A DNA stretch of 64,000 nt from Nonomuraea jabiensis (GCF_014204795.1 NZ_JACHMB010000001.1:6026501-6090500); one strand, 5' to 3'. Shown: positions 1-8,573, counted from the stretch's first letter. Notes: generated by a model from the sequence alone, not told the origin. Program-made: numbers and translations.

Positions 1-121
1 CGACGAGGTGCTGTTCGTGCGGGTGGGCGAGCCGGTGGAGGGAGGGCGGCCGGCGGCGGCCGGGGTGACCGTCATCGAGGTCGGCGACCTGGCGGAACTG
101 GCGGCGGCATGGCCCCGCTGA
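1..121 (+). CDS. C-terminal end of a probable DUF58-family protein (partial)
   Basis: An open frame enters from the left edge and ends at the TGA at 119-121, giving about 39 residues that finish EVGDLAELAAAWPR. Its last 13 bases overlap the ATG of the transglutaminase-like gene, so the two are translationally coupled. In actinobacteria the gene directly before a TgpA-type transglutaminase is usually a DUF58 (von Willebrand factor A-like) protein, itself preceded by a MoxR ATPase. The assignment rests on that order and not on visible motifs, because almost all of the gene is outside the window. Confidence 0.5.
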   Translation, partial: DEVLFVRVGEPVEGGRPAAAGVTVIEVGDLAELAAAWPR

Positions 122-2520
122 CCGGGCCGCCGCCCCACGACATCGCGGTGCCACAGGGGCGCACCGCGCCGCCACCGGGAGGTCTTTCGGGTGTCGGGCC
201 GGTGTCGGGAGGCGCGTCGGGTGGCGGGCCCGCGTCCGGAGGCGCGTCGGGTGGTGGGCGGGCGTCGGTGGGTGTGGCGGGGGTTGGGCCGGTGTCGGCG
301 GGGGAGCCGGGGGAGGGCGGGGCGTCGGGGTTGACGGGGCCGGGAGCGGTGAGTGCGGGGGCGTATGCGGCGGGGGCGCCGGTGCGGGGGCTGGTGTCCG
401 TGGGGGTCGTGGCCTTGCTGGCCGCGACGGCCGGGCTCGCGTTCGACGGGGTGTTCCCGTTCGCCGCCCTGCTCCCCGTGGTCGGCCTGGCGGCCGGGGC
501 GCCGTGCGTGCTGTCGGTGCTGCTGTACGGCCGGTTGCCGCTCTGGGGAACGGTCCCGGTCAGCGTGCTGGGCTGGCTGGTGGCGGTGTCGGCGACGCTG
601 TTCAGGTCGGAGGCCTGGCTCGGGTTCCTGCCCGGCCCGGCCGCCGTACGCGCGGCCCTGCTCGGCGTGCGCGACGCGGGCGGCCGGCTCCTGACCACGA
701 TCCTCCCTGCGGCGCCCGACAGCACGGCCGTCGTGCTGGTCAGCTTCCTGGTCTGGGCCGCCGCCCTGGCCGGGGCGGAGATCGCGCTGCGGTCCAGGTC
801 CGTCATGCTGCCCGCCCTGGCCGCGCTCCCGGTGCTCGCCGTCGCGGTCGTGCTGGGGGTCGCCGGGGCCGGGTCCGTGGTGCCGTACGCGGCGGTGTTC
901 GCCGGGCTCACCCTGCTGCTCGGCCTGGTCAGGGCGGCCAGGTCGGCGGGAACGATCGCGGTGGGCGTGCCGCTGCTGGCCTGCCTGGTGTCGGCCGCCG
1001 TCGCCACCGCGCCCGCCCTGCCCATGGCCGAGCACCCGTACGACGTGCGCCGGCTCGTCGAGCAGCCCCCGCCGCGGCCGATCAACGGCGTGAGCGCGCT
1101 CGACCAGGTGTCGACGTGGCTGCAGAACCCGCAACGCGAGCTGTTCACGGTCGTCACCGCCTCCGACGCGAACCTGCGCCTGGCCGTCCTGGACACCTTC
1201 GACGGCGTCACGTGGACGTCGGGCGCGGGGTTCGTCCCGACCGGCGGGCGGGTGCCGGGGCAGGAGGGCGGCGGGGACCCGGTCACGCAACGGTTCACCC
1301 TGCAGAGGCTCCCGGGCCCCTGGCTGCCCGCCGCCGACCGGCCGCTGCTGGTCAAGGGCGCGGGCATCGTGGTCGATCCCGCGACGGGCATGCTGGCCGG
1401 CACGCAGACACGCGAGGGCATGACGTATGAGGTCACCTCGGGGATCCGCCGCTACACGGCGGAGGAACTGCGCGCGGCCGTCCCCGCCGCCGACCCGGCC
1501 GCGCTGCGACTGCCGGACGGGCCGGACGGCCGCACGCCGCCGCAGCGGGCCCGCCTCCTCGCCCTCGCCCGCCGCGCCACGGCCGGGGCGCAGAGCCCGA
1601 CGCAGCGGGCCGCCCGGCTGGCGGCCTACCTGCGCAAGCACGCGGTGAACGACGTCAACTCGCCGCCCGGGCACGGCTACCGCAGCATCGAGTTCTTCCT
1701 GACGGAGTCGCGCAGGGGGACGACGGAGCAGTTCGCCGCCTCGTTCGCGCTGCTGGCCCGGGCGATCGGGCTGCCGAGCCGGATCGTCGTGGGCTTCCGC
1801 CCGGGAACCGGCTCGGGCTCGGGTTCCGGGTCCGGTGGGGTGCGGCAGGTGCGGGGTGGGGACGTGCTGGCCTGGGCCGAGGTCGAGTTCGAAGGGATCG
1901 GGTGGGTGCCGTTCTACCCGACGCCGTCGCGTACGCGCTCAGGAGGGGGCGGCGATGTGGCCGAGGGCGCGCCGAAGCAGGCCCGGGAGATCGAGCAGGC
2001 GATCAACAGCGACTCCGCCGAGCCCAAGCCGACCCCGACGGCCGCCAACCGGGCCACCCCGACCCCGGCGCCGCGTCCCGGCGGCTCCGCGGGCCCCCTC
2101 CTCTGGGCGGCCGTGCCCGCCGCCGCGCTCCTGGCGTACCTGCTGGCCGTGCTCGTCGTGCCGCCGCTGAGGCGGATGCGCCGCCGCCGGGCCGCCGCGC
2201 CCGCCGCCCGGGTGGTGGGGGCGTGGCGGCAGACGGTGGCCAGGCTGCGCGTGGCCGGGATCCCGGTGCCCGCGGACGCGCTGACGGCCGGTGAGGTGGC
2301 GTCTTTGGCCGAGTCCGTCCTGGGTCCTGCCGCTCGCGAGCCGCTCACGACGCTCGCCGACCTGGCGAACCTGGCGACGTTCGGGGGAGCGCCCGTGGAC
2401 CAGGCCGACGCCGACCTCGCCTGGCGCCACTTCGGCGGCGTGGACGCGCTGGTACGCCAGAAGGCCGGCCTCGCGAGCAGGCTCGCGCACCGCCTGTCGC
2501 CGAGATCCCTGGTGGCCTAG
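109..2520 (+). CDS. TgpA/DUF3488-type transglutaminase-like membrane protein with a degenerate catalytic triad
   Basis: This 803-residue protein has the layout of actinobacterial TgpA-like proteins: a membrane region of several helices (about residues 95-310), an extracellular core, a transglutaminase-like fold (about 480-605), a second membrane helix (about 662-685) and a cytosolic C-terminal domain. The three catalytic positions of the fold are altered. The usual Cys before EQFA is Thr539 (GTTEQFA), the usual His before AW is Leu587 (DVLAWAEVEF), and the usual Asp in PFDPT is Tyr603 (PFYPT). It is therefore probably a non-catalytic scaffold or peptidoglycan-binding relative. The N-terminal 25-65 residues are a Gly/Ser/Ala-rich stretch of about four 10-residue repeats. 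The gene overlaps the upstream DUF58-like gene and faces the pseudokinase gene, with 7 bases between the stop codons. Confidence 0.88.
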   Translation: MAPLTGPPPHDIAVPQGRTAPPPGGLSGVGPVSGGASGGGPASGGASGGGRASVGVAGVGPVSAGEPGEGGASGLTGPGAVSAGAYAAGAPVRGLVSVGVVALLAATAGLAFDGVFPFAALLPVVGLAAGAPCVLSVLLYGRLPLWGTVPVSVLGWLVAVSATLFRSEAWLGFLPGPAAVRAALLGVRDAGGRLLTTILPAAPDSTAVVLVSFLVWAAALAGAEIALRSRSVMLPALAALPVLAVAVVLGVAGAGSVVPYAAVFAGLTLLLGLVRAARSAGTIAVGVPLLACLVSAAVATAPALPMAEHPYDVRRLVEQPPPRPINGVSALDQVSTWLQNPQRELFTVVTASDANLRLAVLDTFDGVTWTSGAGFVPTGGRVPGQEGGGDPVTQRFTLQRLPGPWLPAADRPLLVKGAGIVVDPATGMLAGTQTREGMTYEVTSGIRRYTAEELRAAVPAADPAALRLPDGPDGRTPPQRARLLALARRATAGAQSPTQRAARLAAYLRKHAVNDVNSPPGHGYRSIEFFLTESRRGTTEQFAASFALLARAIGLPSRIVVGFRPGTGSGSGSGSGGVRQVRGGDVLAWAEVEFEGIGWVPFYPTPSRTRSGGGGDVAEGAPKQAREIEQAINSDSAEPKPTPTAANRATPTPAPRPGGSAGPLLWAAVPAAALLAYLLAVLVVPPLRRMRRRRAAAPAARVVGAWRQTVARLRVAGIPVPADALTAGEVASLAESVLGPAAREPLTTLADLANLATFGGAPVDQADADLAWRHFGGVDALVRQKAGLASRLAHRLSPRSLVA

Positions 2521-2527
2521 CTCTCCT

Positions 2528-4336
2528 TCAGGAGGGTGGCGGGGTGGCCAGGGGGAGCACGATCGGGGGCTGGACCTGGTCGTCCTGGCCGCCCGGGCTC
2601 GTCTCCGCGGCACCGCGGATGCACAGGGCCGACGACCACGCCACGGACGAGGGCTGGCCGAGGGTGACCACGGCGCCGACCTTGAAGCAGTAGCCCGTGG
2701 CCGGGTCGAGGCCGCCCAGGGTGTAGGTGTTGCTGCCGCTCGCCGCCGACACCAGCCGGTTGCCGGGGGCCTGCTGGATCACCACGGGATAGCCGCTCTT
2801 GCGTACCGCCTTCCAGGCGAGCGTCACGGTGGTGCCGTTGTCGGACACCACCTTGAGGCTCTTGGGACGGTACGCGGCCACCGCGGCGGGATCGACGGTC
2901 TGGCGGCGTGCGGGCGGCTCGGACGGCATGCTCGTCTGCGGTCGCGGCTCGCTGGGCGGTGTCGGCCGGTCCGTCGGCTGGTCCGCCGGTTGGTCCGTGG
3001 GCTGGTCTGGTGGCTGGTGGTCGGCCTGGGGTGGGGTGCCGGAGGTCGTGGGGTCGAGGGCGGCGGCCGTCGCGCCGGCGGGTTGCGATGCGCCGGGCCG
3101 GCCGTTCATCGCCAGTGCCACGCTGCCCGCGCCCACCAGCACGGCCAGTGCCGAGGCCGTGGTGACCAGCAGCGGGACCCGGCTCCTGCGGCCCTGCTCG
3201 GCGACGGGGGCGTGGGGTGCGGAGACCTCGGCGGGAGGCTGGGAGAAGGGCTGGGGGCCGGCGGGCGGCCTGACCTGGGAACGGTCGGGGTCCACCGTCC
3301 AGACCAGCTCACGGGGGCCCGACCGCTCCACCGCTCCCGAGTCCTCCAGCGACGGGGAGGGGGAGGGGAGACGCGCGGTGAGGGGCTGCCCCGCGTCCCC
3401 AAGGGGCAGGCGGGCCGGATCGCCGAGGGGCAGGCGGGCCGTCGCAGGCTGCCCCGCGTCCCCGGCGGGGAGGCGGGCGGTCGGCGGCTGGGCCGGGTCT
3501 CCGGTGGGCAGGCGGGTGGTTGGCGGGTGGGGGGTCAGGAGGCGGGAGGCGACGGTGGACAGGTCGGTGGCGGTCGGGCGGGCGTCCGGGGCCTTGGCCA
3601 TCGCCTTCAGCAGGGTCTCGGCCAGGTCCGGCGGCACGCCCGGCGGGAGCGGCGGCGGCGCCTCCGTCAGCACCCCGAGCACGAACTTGGCCGTGCCCCC
3701 CGCCCCGTCCAGCGGGAACGCGGGCCGGCCCGCCAGCAGCTCGTACGCCATCGACCCGAGCGAGTACACGTCCGAGGCCGGCACGGGCGGGTGGCCCTCC
3801 AGTTCCTCCGGCGCCGCATGCACGGATGGAAGGGTGCCGTCGGGCAGCTCCACGATCGACATCAGCGCGGACATGGCGAACCCCGTGAGCGCCACCCCGC
3901 GACCGGCCACGACGACGTTCTCGGGCGTGACCCGGCCGTGCACGCCTCCGGCCGCGTGCGTGGCGGCCAGCGCGTCCGCCACCGCCCGCAGCACCCCCAG
4001 CACCTCGTCGAGCGTCATCGGCTGGCTCCGTCCCGGCCGCTCGGCGAGCGTGAGACCGCCGTGGACCGGCGTCACCAGGTACGGCCGCCCGTCGCCGGTG
4101 GCCCCCACCTCCAGCACCGGGATCACGCCGTCGTGGGCCGCCAGCGCCTCGGGGAAGCCGAAGCCGCGGACGATCCGCTTCAGCGCCCGCCGGTCCGCCC
4201 GGTGGCACGCGAGCGTCTTGACCAGCACCTCGGCCCCCGTGGCCGCGGACTGAGCGAGGTGCGCGGTCCACGGGCCGTCCTGGCCGGCCCGCTCCAGCAG
4301 CCGGTAGCCGCGGACCCGCTCGGTCGTCACCGTCAT
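2528..4336 (-). CDS. Membrane-anchored pseudokinase with extracellular fibronectin type III domain
   Basis: The 602-residue protein has a Ser/Thr kinase-like domain (about 10-265), a Pro-rich linker with repeated RLP.GD units (275-325), one transmembrane helix (388-410), a DQP-repeat spacer (440-460) and a C-terminal FN3 domain (489-574). The kinase fold keeps the beta3 lysine (Lys40) and an APE motif (175-177). There is no glycine-rich loop, HRD is replaced by HGR (133-135), so the catalytic Asp is missing, and DFG is replaced by TGF (151-153). Phosphotransfer is therefore unlikely. Family knowledge suggests an allosteric or scaffold role, with the FN3 domain sensing something outside the cell. 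It is the last gene of a three-gene operon and starts inside the preceding stop (ATGA), so it is probably part of the ESX locus. Confidence 0.88.
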   Translation of the reverse strand: MTVTTERVRGYRLLERAGQDGPWTAHLAQSAATGAEVLVKTLACHRADRRALKRIVRGFGFPEALAAHDGVIPVLEVGATGDGRPYLVTPVHGGLTLAERPGRSQPMTLDEVLGVLRAVADALAATHAAGGVHGRVTPENVVVAGRGVALTGFAMSALMSIVELPDGTLPSVHAAPEELEGHPPVPASDVYSLGSMAYELLAGRPAFPLDGAGGTAKFVLGVLTEAPPPLPPGVPPDLAETLLKAMAKAPDARPTATDLSTVASRLLTPHPPTTRLPTGDPAQPPTARLPAGDAGQPATARLPLGDPARLPLGDAGQPLTARLPSPSPSLEDSGAVERSGPRELVWTVDPDRSQVRPPAGPQPFSQPPAEVSAPHAPVAEQGRRSRVPLLVTTASALAVLVGAGSVALAMNGRPGASQPAGATAAALDPTTSGTPPQADHQPPDQPTDQPADQPTDRPTPPSEPRPQTSMPSEPPARRQTVDPAAVAAYRPKSLKVVSDNGTTVTLAWKAVRKSGYPVVIQQAPGNRLVSAASGSNTYTLGGLDPATGYCFKVGAVVTLGQPSSVAWSSALCIRGAAETSPGGQDDQVQPPIVLPLATPPPS

Positions 4337-5541
4337 GCGATCACGGACGGGCCGCCCATGTCATCGGTCTCGAACGACTCGTCCTCCACCAGCGGGAACC
4401 TGGCCCTGTCGCGGTCCCGTTCGGTCCCGTTCTGGCCGCCGCCCATCATCGGCGGGATCATGCCCATCCCCATGCCGGCGGCGCCCAGCCGGCCCGCGCC
4501 GCCCGCGGGCGATCCCGAGCCGCTGAGCTGCGTGGCCGGGACGCTGCCCGGCAACGTGCCGGGGCCGCCGCCGGTGGGCTGGCCGGTGGTCGCGCCGGGG
4601 GGCAGGTTCGTCTGCGGCAGGCCCGTCTGGGGCGGCAGGCCCGCCAGGTTCGTCGTGGGCGTCTGGGGCAGTTTGGGGGTGTTGAGTTCGGGGTTCTTCA
4701 GGTCGGGGGTCTGCGGGGTCTGGAGCGAGGGATCCTTCAGCGAGGGGTCCTGCAGTGACGGATCCTTGAGCGACGGGTCCTTCAGCGAGGGGTCCTGGAG
4801 GGAGGGGTCCTGCGGCGAAGGGTTCTGAAGCGACGGATCCTGGAGGCCGGGGGTGTCGAGGCCGGACGGGGTGCCCGGCAGGCCGAGACCGGGGGTCCCG
4901 TACGGGGAGCCCAGGCCGGAGCCCTTGTACGGGTCGCCGGTCAGGCCGCTCGGCAGCCCCGGCCCGAGCGGGAGGGACGGGCCGGTCACCCCCGCCTGCG
5001 GGGCCGTGGACCGCTGCTCCACGTAGCCCGCGATGGCCCCGTACACCTCCCCCATGAACCTGTTGAGCTGCCGCAGGTGATGGCGGGCGAGCGCGTGGCC
5101 GTTGGTGTCGCTGCCGAAGGCGTCGCCGATGTCGTCGTCGAGGCCGACGCTGCCCGTCCGCGGCACGTTGTTGTGGAACCAGGGGAGCACCTGGGCGCCG
5201 TACCACTCCAGGGGCACGCCGACCGAATCGGCGGCGATGCTGATGCGCGCGAGGTCGCGCTGCAGCTCGCCGACGGTCTCGAAGATCTTCTGCAGGGACT
5301 CGCCGCCCAGCGTCTCCGCGATGCGCCCGGCCTGGGTGTGCAGGAGTTCCACGGACTCGGCGCACATCTCGGCGATCTCCTTGTACCGCTTGCCCGCGTC
5401 GGCGACGCGGCCCGGATTGGTGCCCTGGATCAGGGCGGCCACGCCGTCGCTGCTGTCGGAGTCGCCGTTGCCGGTCGGCGCGATGTCGTCGATCTGCGGC
5501 GCCCGGGTGTCCTTGAGCGCGTCCGTCCAGTAGTCGGTCAT
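4333..5541 (-). CDS. ESX-associated helical protein with DPSL pentapeptide repeats and acidic C-terminal motif
   Basis: This 402-residue protein has an alpha-helical N-terminal half (about 1-180) like WXG100/PPE-type ESX partners. A low-complexity Pro/Gly/Leu region follows. It contains about nine tandem pentapeptides of the form QDPSL or KDPSL (about 230-277) and ends LVEDESFETDDMGGPSVIA. A similar acidic-aromatic ending closing in GPxVx is found on the protein at 8574-9851, which suggests a shared targeting or docking tail. The gene lies 10 bases after its upstream partner and overlaps the pseudokinase start. Secretion by the ESX machine is inferred from context. No enzymatic domain is visible. 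Confidence 0.75.
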   Translation of the reverse strand: MTDYWTDALKDTRAPQIDDIAPTGNGDSDSSDGVAALIQGTNPGRVADAGKRYKEIAEMCAESVELLHTQAGRIAETLGGESLQKIFETVGELQRDLARISIAADSVGVPLEWYGAQVLPWFHNNVPRTGSVGLDDDIGDAFGSDTNGHALARHHLRQLNRFMGEVYGAIAGYVEQRSTAPQAGVTGPSLPLGPGLPSGLTGDPYKGSGLGSPYGTPGLGLPGTPSGLDTPGLQDPSLQNPSPQDPSLQDPSLKDPSLKDPSLQDPSLKDPSLQTPQTPDLKNPELNTPKLPQTPTTNLAGLPPQTGLPQTNLPPGATTGQPTGGGPGTLPGSVPATQLSGSGSPAGGAGRLGAAGMGMGMIPPMMGGGQNGTERDRDRARFPLVEDESFETDDMGGPSVIA

Positions 5542-5551
5542 TCGTCCCCCG

Positions 5552-6184
5552 TCAGTTACGCGTGCGCAGGCCGCCCGCGATGGACTGGTCGGCGCTCTTG
5601 GCGGTCTTGACGGTGTCGTCGAGCGCCTGCACCACGGCCGCGTACACCGAGTAGACCCGGTTGATGGCGGCGTCCAGCGTGCTCTGCGCCTTGTCGGTGG
5701 TCGCCTTCATGTCGGCGGCGGCCTGCCAGCTGCCGAGGTCGCGCTCCGTCAGCCCGGCGAGGGTGAGCCGGACCTTCAGGCTCTGGCCGCCCACCTCGCC
5801 CTGCAGGCGCTTGAGGTCCTGGCGGAGCTGCTCCACGGGCGACGACGGGAGCGGCCTGCCGGTGGCGGGGTCCTCGTACTCGCCGATCTTGATGAACATC
5901 TCCTTCTTCGCCGTCCCCGGGTCGACCGGGTTGCGGGCGAGCAGGGCCTCGCGGTCGGCGTCCGTCGGCGTCCGGGGCGCCTCGGGGGGATAGTCGCCGT
6001 TGCGGTGGAAGTGGATGTGGTCGGCGTACGACTCCTCGATGTTGTCCGGGTCGAAGTCGTACTCGGCGTCGCTGAAACCGCCTTCGTAGGTCTGGGTGAT
6101 CTGCGGCCGCTGGTATACCGACAGGCCGAGGCCCGGCCTGGGGTTGCCGTGTGCGTCGCCTCCCTCGGCCTCAGGTGTCGACAT
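5552..6184 (-). CDS. Putative ESX-associated helical protein, first gene of the pseudokinase operon
   Basis: The protein is 210 residues. The ATG at 6184 was chosen over an in-frame start 69 bases upstream because GAGAGGAAG sits just ahead of it and the upstream extension is Arg-rich and uncharacteristic. The N-terminal half is polar. The C-terminal half (about 115-205) is a predicted pair of long helices containing SWQAAAD, which resembles the W-containing turn of WXG100 proteins. It heads a three-gene minus-strand operon and is divergent from mycP, sharing a 106-bp promoter region. I recognise no named family. Confidence 0.65.
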   Translation of the reverse strand: MSTPEAEGGDAHGNPRPGLGLSVYQRPQITQTYEGGFSDAEYDFDPDNIEESYADHIHFHRNGDYPPEAPRTPTDADREALLARNPVDPGTAKKEMFIKIGEYEDPATGRPLPSSPVEQLRQDLKRLQGEVGGQSLKVRLTLAGLTERDLGSWQAAADMKATTDKAQSTLDAAINRVYSVYAAVVQALDDTVKTAKSADQSIAGGLRTRN

Positions 6185-6290
6185 GCTTCCTCTCCGCGGT
6201 CGAAGGACATACCGGCACTTGCCTATCTCGTGCTCCACCCGGCGGCGCTTCATTTCAAGATATTTCTAAGAGAGCGGCCACGGATCGGAA
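6185..6290. promoter_or_regulatory. Divergent promoter region between the pseudokinase operon and mycP
   Basis: This 106-bp gap separates divergent starts and holds an AT-rich patch at about 6251-6270, unusual against its surroundings. On the minus strand it reads GAAATATCTTGAAAT, which resembles the stronger 17-bp element found before the esx-like operon (7475-7491) and eccC (15336-15352), but with a longer spacer between the GAAA and TTGAAAT halves. No clear -35/-10 pair could be assigned. Confidence 0.45.
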
Positions 6291-7496
6291 ATGTCGGCAG
6301 ACTGCCCTACCGTGCCCTTCTTCTGGTACGGCGCCGCCGCCATCGGCCTGGTGCTGGCCCTCACCCCGACCCCTGGGCCGACCCCTGTGTCCACCCCTGG
6401 GCCCACGCGCATGGTCACGTGCGAGCCCCAGCCCGGCGTGGCGGAGGTCACCGGCAAGCCGTGGCCGCAGGAGAGGCTGAGGTTCGAGCGGGTGTGGCGC
6501 TTCACCAAGGGCGAAGGGATCACCGTCGCCGTCGTGGACAGCGGCGTGGACGCCACGCATCCCCAGCTCGCCGGCGCCGTCACCGCCCAGGTCGATCTCA
6601 CGGGCACGGACCTGCGCGACTGCGTCGGGCACGGTACGGCGGTGGCCGGGATCATCGCGGGCCGGGACCTCACCGCGCGCGGCGTGCCCGTCACGGGCGT
6701 CGCGCCGGCCGCCCGGATCCTGTCGATCAAGCAGACCGAGGGTAGCTCGGGTGACGTGTCCCGGCTGGCCCAGGGCATCAGGCGGGCCGCGGAGATGGGC
6801 GCGGACGTGATCAACGTGTCCGTGCAGGCCCACGACCATCCCGCGCTCAAGGCCGCGGTGGCGTACGCGCAGGCCAAGGACGCGGTGATCGTGGCGGCCG
6901 CCGGCAACGTACGGCAGGACGACGGCGTGGTCACGCCCGCGTACCCGGCCGAGTATCCCGGCGTGATCGCGGTCGGCTCGGCCTCGCCCGACGGCGGCAA
7001 GTCGGAGTTCTCCAACGGCGTGACCCGCATCTCGGTGACCGCCCCCGGAGCCGGGATCACGAGCGCGTGGACCGGCGGCGGCTACCGTACGGAGCTGGAC
7101 GGCACCAGCTTCGCGGCCCCCTTCGTGGCAGGCGTCGCCGCCCTGGTCAGGGCCCGGCACCCCGAACTCGACCACTGGCAGGTCAAGCGCCGGCTGGAGC
7201 GCACGGCGGAGGGCGGCGGCGCGGCCGGCACCGGCGCCGGGCTGGTCAACCCGCTGCTCGCGGTCACCTCGGTGCAGCCCGACGCCCAGGAGAGCGCGCC
7301 CGCCGCGCCGCCGATCGTGCTGGCCAGGGCCCCGGTGCCGGACCCGCGCACGCGCGGCGTCGCGGTGGCGATCACGGCGGGGGCGGTGGGGGCCACCGCG
7401 CTGCTGGTGTTCCTGGCGTTGATGCTGCCCAGGGCCCGTCGCAGGGGCTGGCGGGCCGGAGGGGCCACGACATTTACAGGAAAGTTGAAATCGTAG
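6291..7496 (+). CDS. mycP: Mycosin, type VII secretion-associated subtilisin-like serine protease
   Basis: The 401-residue protein is an S8 protease with Asp in VVDSGVD (about residue 85), His in GHGTAVAG (about 118) and the nucleophile Ser in DGTSFAAP (about 272). A hydrophobic N-terminal segment (8-24) looks like a signal sequence. A C-terminal transmembrane helix (about 358-382) followed by an Arg-rich tail anchors it, as in mycobacterial MycP1-5. Mycosins process ESX substrates and stabilise the secretion complex. The gene opens the rightward part of the ESX locus. The last codons carry the 17-bp element proposed to regulate the following esx-like operon. Confidence 0.95.
   Translation: MSADCPTVPFFWYGAAAIGLVLALTPTPGPTPVSTPGPTRMVTCEPQPGVAEVTGKPWPQERLRFERVWRFTKGEGITVAVVDSGVDATHPQLAGAVTAQVDLTGTDLRDCVGHGTAVAGIIAGRDLTARGVPVTGVAPAARILSIKQTEGSSGDVSRLAQGIRRAAEMGADVINVSVQAHDHPALKAAVAYAQAKDAVIVAAAGNVRQDDGVVTPAYPAEYPGVIAVGSASPDGGKSEFSNGVTRISVTAPGAGITSAWTGGGYRTELDGTSFAAPFVAGVAALVRARHPELDHWQVKRRLERTAEGGGAAGTGAGLVNPLLAVTSVQPDAQESAPAAPPIVLARAPVPDPRTRGVAVAITAGAVGATALLVFLALMLPRARRRGWRAGGATTFTGKLKS
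7475..7491 (+). promoter_or_regulatory. ESX-locus conserved element, copy 1
   Basis: TACAGGAAAGTTGAAAT lies across the end of mycP, about 90 bases before the first WXG100 gene. The minus-strand copy before eccC (15336-15352) matches at 16 of 17 bases and has the same orientation relative to its downstream gene. It could be a regulator-binding site or part of a promoter; the sequence alone does not decide which. Confidence 0.55.
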
Positions 7497-7539
7497 CCCT
7501 GCCCGCTTTGACCCATTTACTTTGATCCGCAGTACGGGA

Positions 7540-7559
7540 AACCCGGTCGAATTCGGGTT
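7540..7559 (+). other. Hairpin in the 5' untranslated region of the esx-like operon
   Basis: AACCCG (7540-7545) and CGGGTT (7554-7559) form a perfect 6-bp inverted repeat around an 8-base loop, about 20 bases before the GTG of the first WXG100 gene. It could affect translation or be an operator. No T-run follows, so it is not a classical terminator. Confidence 0.35.
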
Positions 7560-7580
7560 CACGAGATCCGAGAGGTGCAC

Positions 7581-7904
7581 GTGGCAGAGCCGACACGTTA
7601 TCAAGAGGGCAGCCAGCACAGCGCGGCCGAACGCGCGCTCATCGCACACCAGAACATCACGCAGATCCACAACAGGCTCACCCAGATTCCCGCGACGCTC
7701 GGCGCCGCCTGGCAAGGCGAGTCCGCCAACATCTACCGCCAGGTCCTCGACGAGTGGAACCCGCAGTTCAAGAAGGTCATCGACGCGCTGCACACCATCG
7801 CCGAGAACCTCAAGGGCTCGGGCATCACGTACACCGAGGCGAACACCCAGGCCAGCGAGGTCGCCACGAAGCTCAAGGCGGCGCTCGGCGGCGGCCAGCT
7901 CTGA
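7581..7904 (+). CDS. WXG100-family ESX protein (EsxA/EsxB-like)
   Basis: The protein has 107 residues, typical of the WXG100 family. The motif is AAWQGESA (Trp at about residue 43) in the turn between two amphipathic helices. The GTG at 7581 was preferred to a GTG six bases upstream because AGAGG lies 5 bases before it. WXG100 proteins form helical-hairpin dimers and are the hallmark substrates of ESX systems. A strict C-terminal YxxxD/E signal is not present (the nearest is YTEAN), so the secretion signal may be supplied by the partner. It is 16 bases ahead of a second WXG100 gene, the likely heterodimer partner. Confidence 0.88.
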   Translation: MAEPTRYQEGSQHSAAERALIAHQNITQIHNRLTQIPATLGAAWQGESANIYRQVLDEWNPQFKKVIDALHTIAENLKGSGITYTEANTQASEVATKLKAALGGGQL

Positions 7905-7920
7905 CGAACGGAGAATCACC

Positions 7921-8220
7921 ATGACGGGTGGCGGAGACATCATCCTCGCCAATTTCGACGAGATGGACGAGATCGCGTCGGAGCTCGGCCGGGCCTACGC
8001 CAATCTGGTCGGCGAACTGGCCGACCTCGAAGACGACCTCAAGGTCCTGGAGACCTGGGACGGCTCCGCCAAGGAGGTCTACCGGACGGCCAAGGACCAG
8101 TGGAACAACGCGGTCGTGGCCATGGGTGACACCATGCAGCGCCTCGGCCCCGCCCTGCACGACGCCACGGAGATCATGCGCGACGCGGAGGCCGCCAACA
8201 TCCGCCGCTGGGGCACCTGA
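7921..8220 (+). CDS. WXG100-family ESX protein, likely partner of the preceding gene
   Basis: The protein has 99 residues with TWDGSAKEVY giving the W-x-G turn (about residue 43). It is predicted to form two helices. GGAGA precedes the ATG at a good distance. The size, motif and tandem position next to another WXG100 gene match EsxA/EsxB pairs. It is the second gene of a tightly spaced rightward operon that runs to 11311. Confidence 0.9.
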   Translation: MTGGGDIILANFDEMDEIASELGRAYANLVGELADLEDDLKVLETWDGSAKEVYRTAKDQWNNAVVAMGDTMQRLGPALHDATEIMRDAEAANIRRWGT

Positions 8221-8225
8221 ACCCG

Positions 8226-8561
8226 GTGGACCAGCCTCTCATCGACCCGGCCACCGCGGGCGACACGGCGATGTGCAAGCCGGAGGCCCTGCTCGACGTG
8301 GCCGGCAAGCTCGGCGACAGCCTGCTGCCCCGGTTGCGCGCGGCGGCGTACCAGGTGCCCGACCTGTCGCCGGCCGCCCCGGGGAGCTGGGACATCGCCC
8401 AGGGGTACGGCGAGACCGTGCGCAGGGCCCGGGTGGCGACGGGCGATTCGCTGCAGTTCGTCATGGAGCAGGTCCAGCGGATCGTCGACGACCTGGCCGC
8501 CACCGCGAACACCGTGCGGGACGCCGACCAGCGGGCCGCGGGCGCGGTGCCGCGTACGTGA
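8226..8561 (+). CDS. Small ESX-associated helical protein (WXG100/EspC-like)
   Basis: This 111-residue, GTG-started protein begins 5 bases after the preceding stop. It is largely helical, with GSWDIAQGY in the middle and a long C-terminal helix rich in Val, Gln, Arg and Ala. It resembles the small non-canonical WXG100/EspC-type proteins that sit in actinomycete ESX operons, but it has no WXG tripeptide. A role as an ESX substrate or partner is inferred from operon position. Confidence 0.65.
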   Translation: MDQPLIDPATAGDTAMCKPEALLDVAGKLGDSLLPRLRAAAYQVPDLSPAAPGSWDIAQGYGETVRRARVATGDSLQFVMEQVQRIVDDLAATANTVRDADQRAAGAVPRT

Positions 8562-8573
8562 TGTGAGGGACCG

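Noticed and set aside
2291..4828. An 845-codon plus-strand open frame across the pseudokinase gene
   Set aside because: The composition is Gly/Arg-rich without a fold, and the frame lies opposite a clear kinase/FN3 protein and the DPSL gene. It is an effect of GC-biased codon use.
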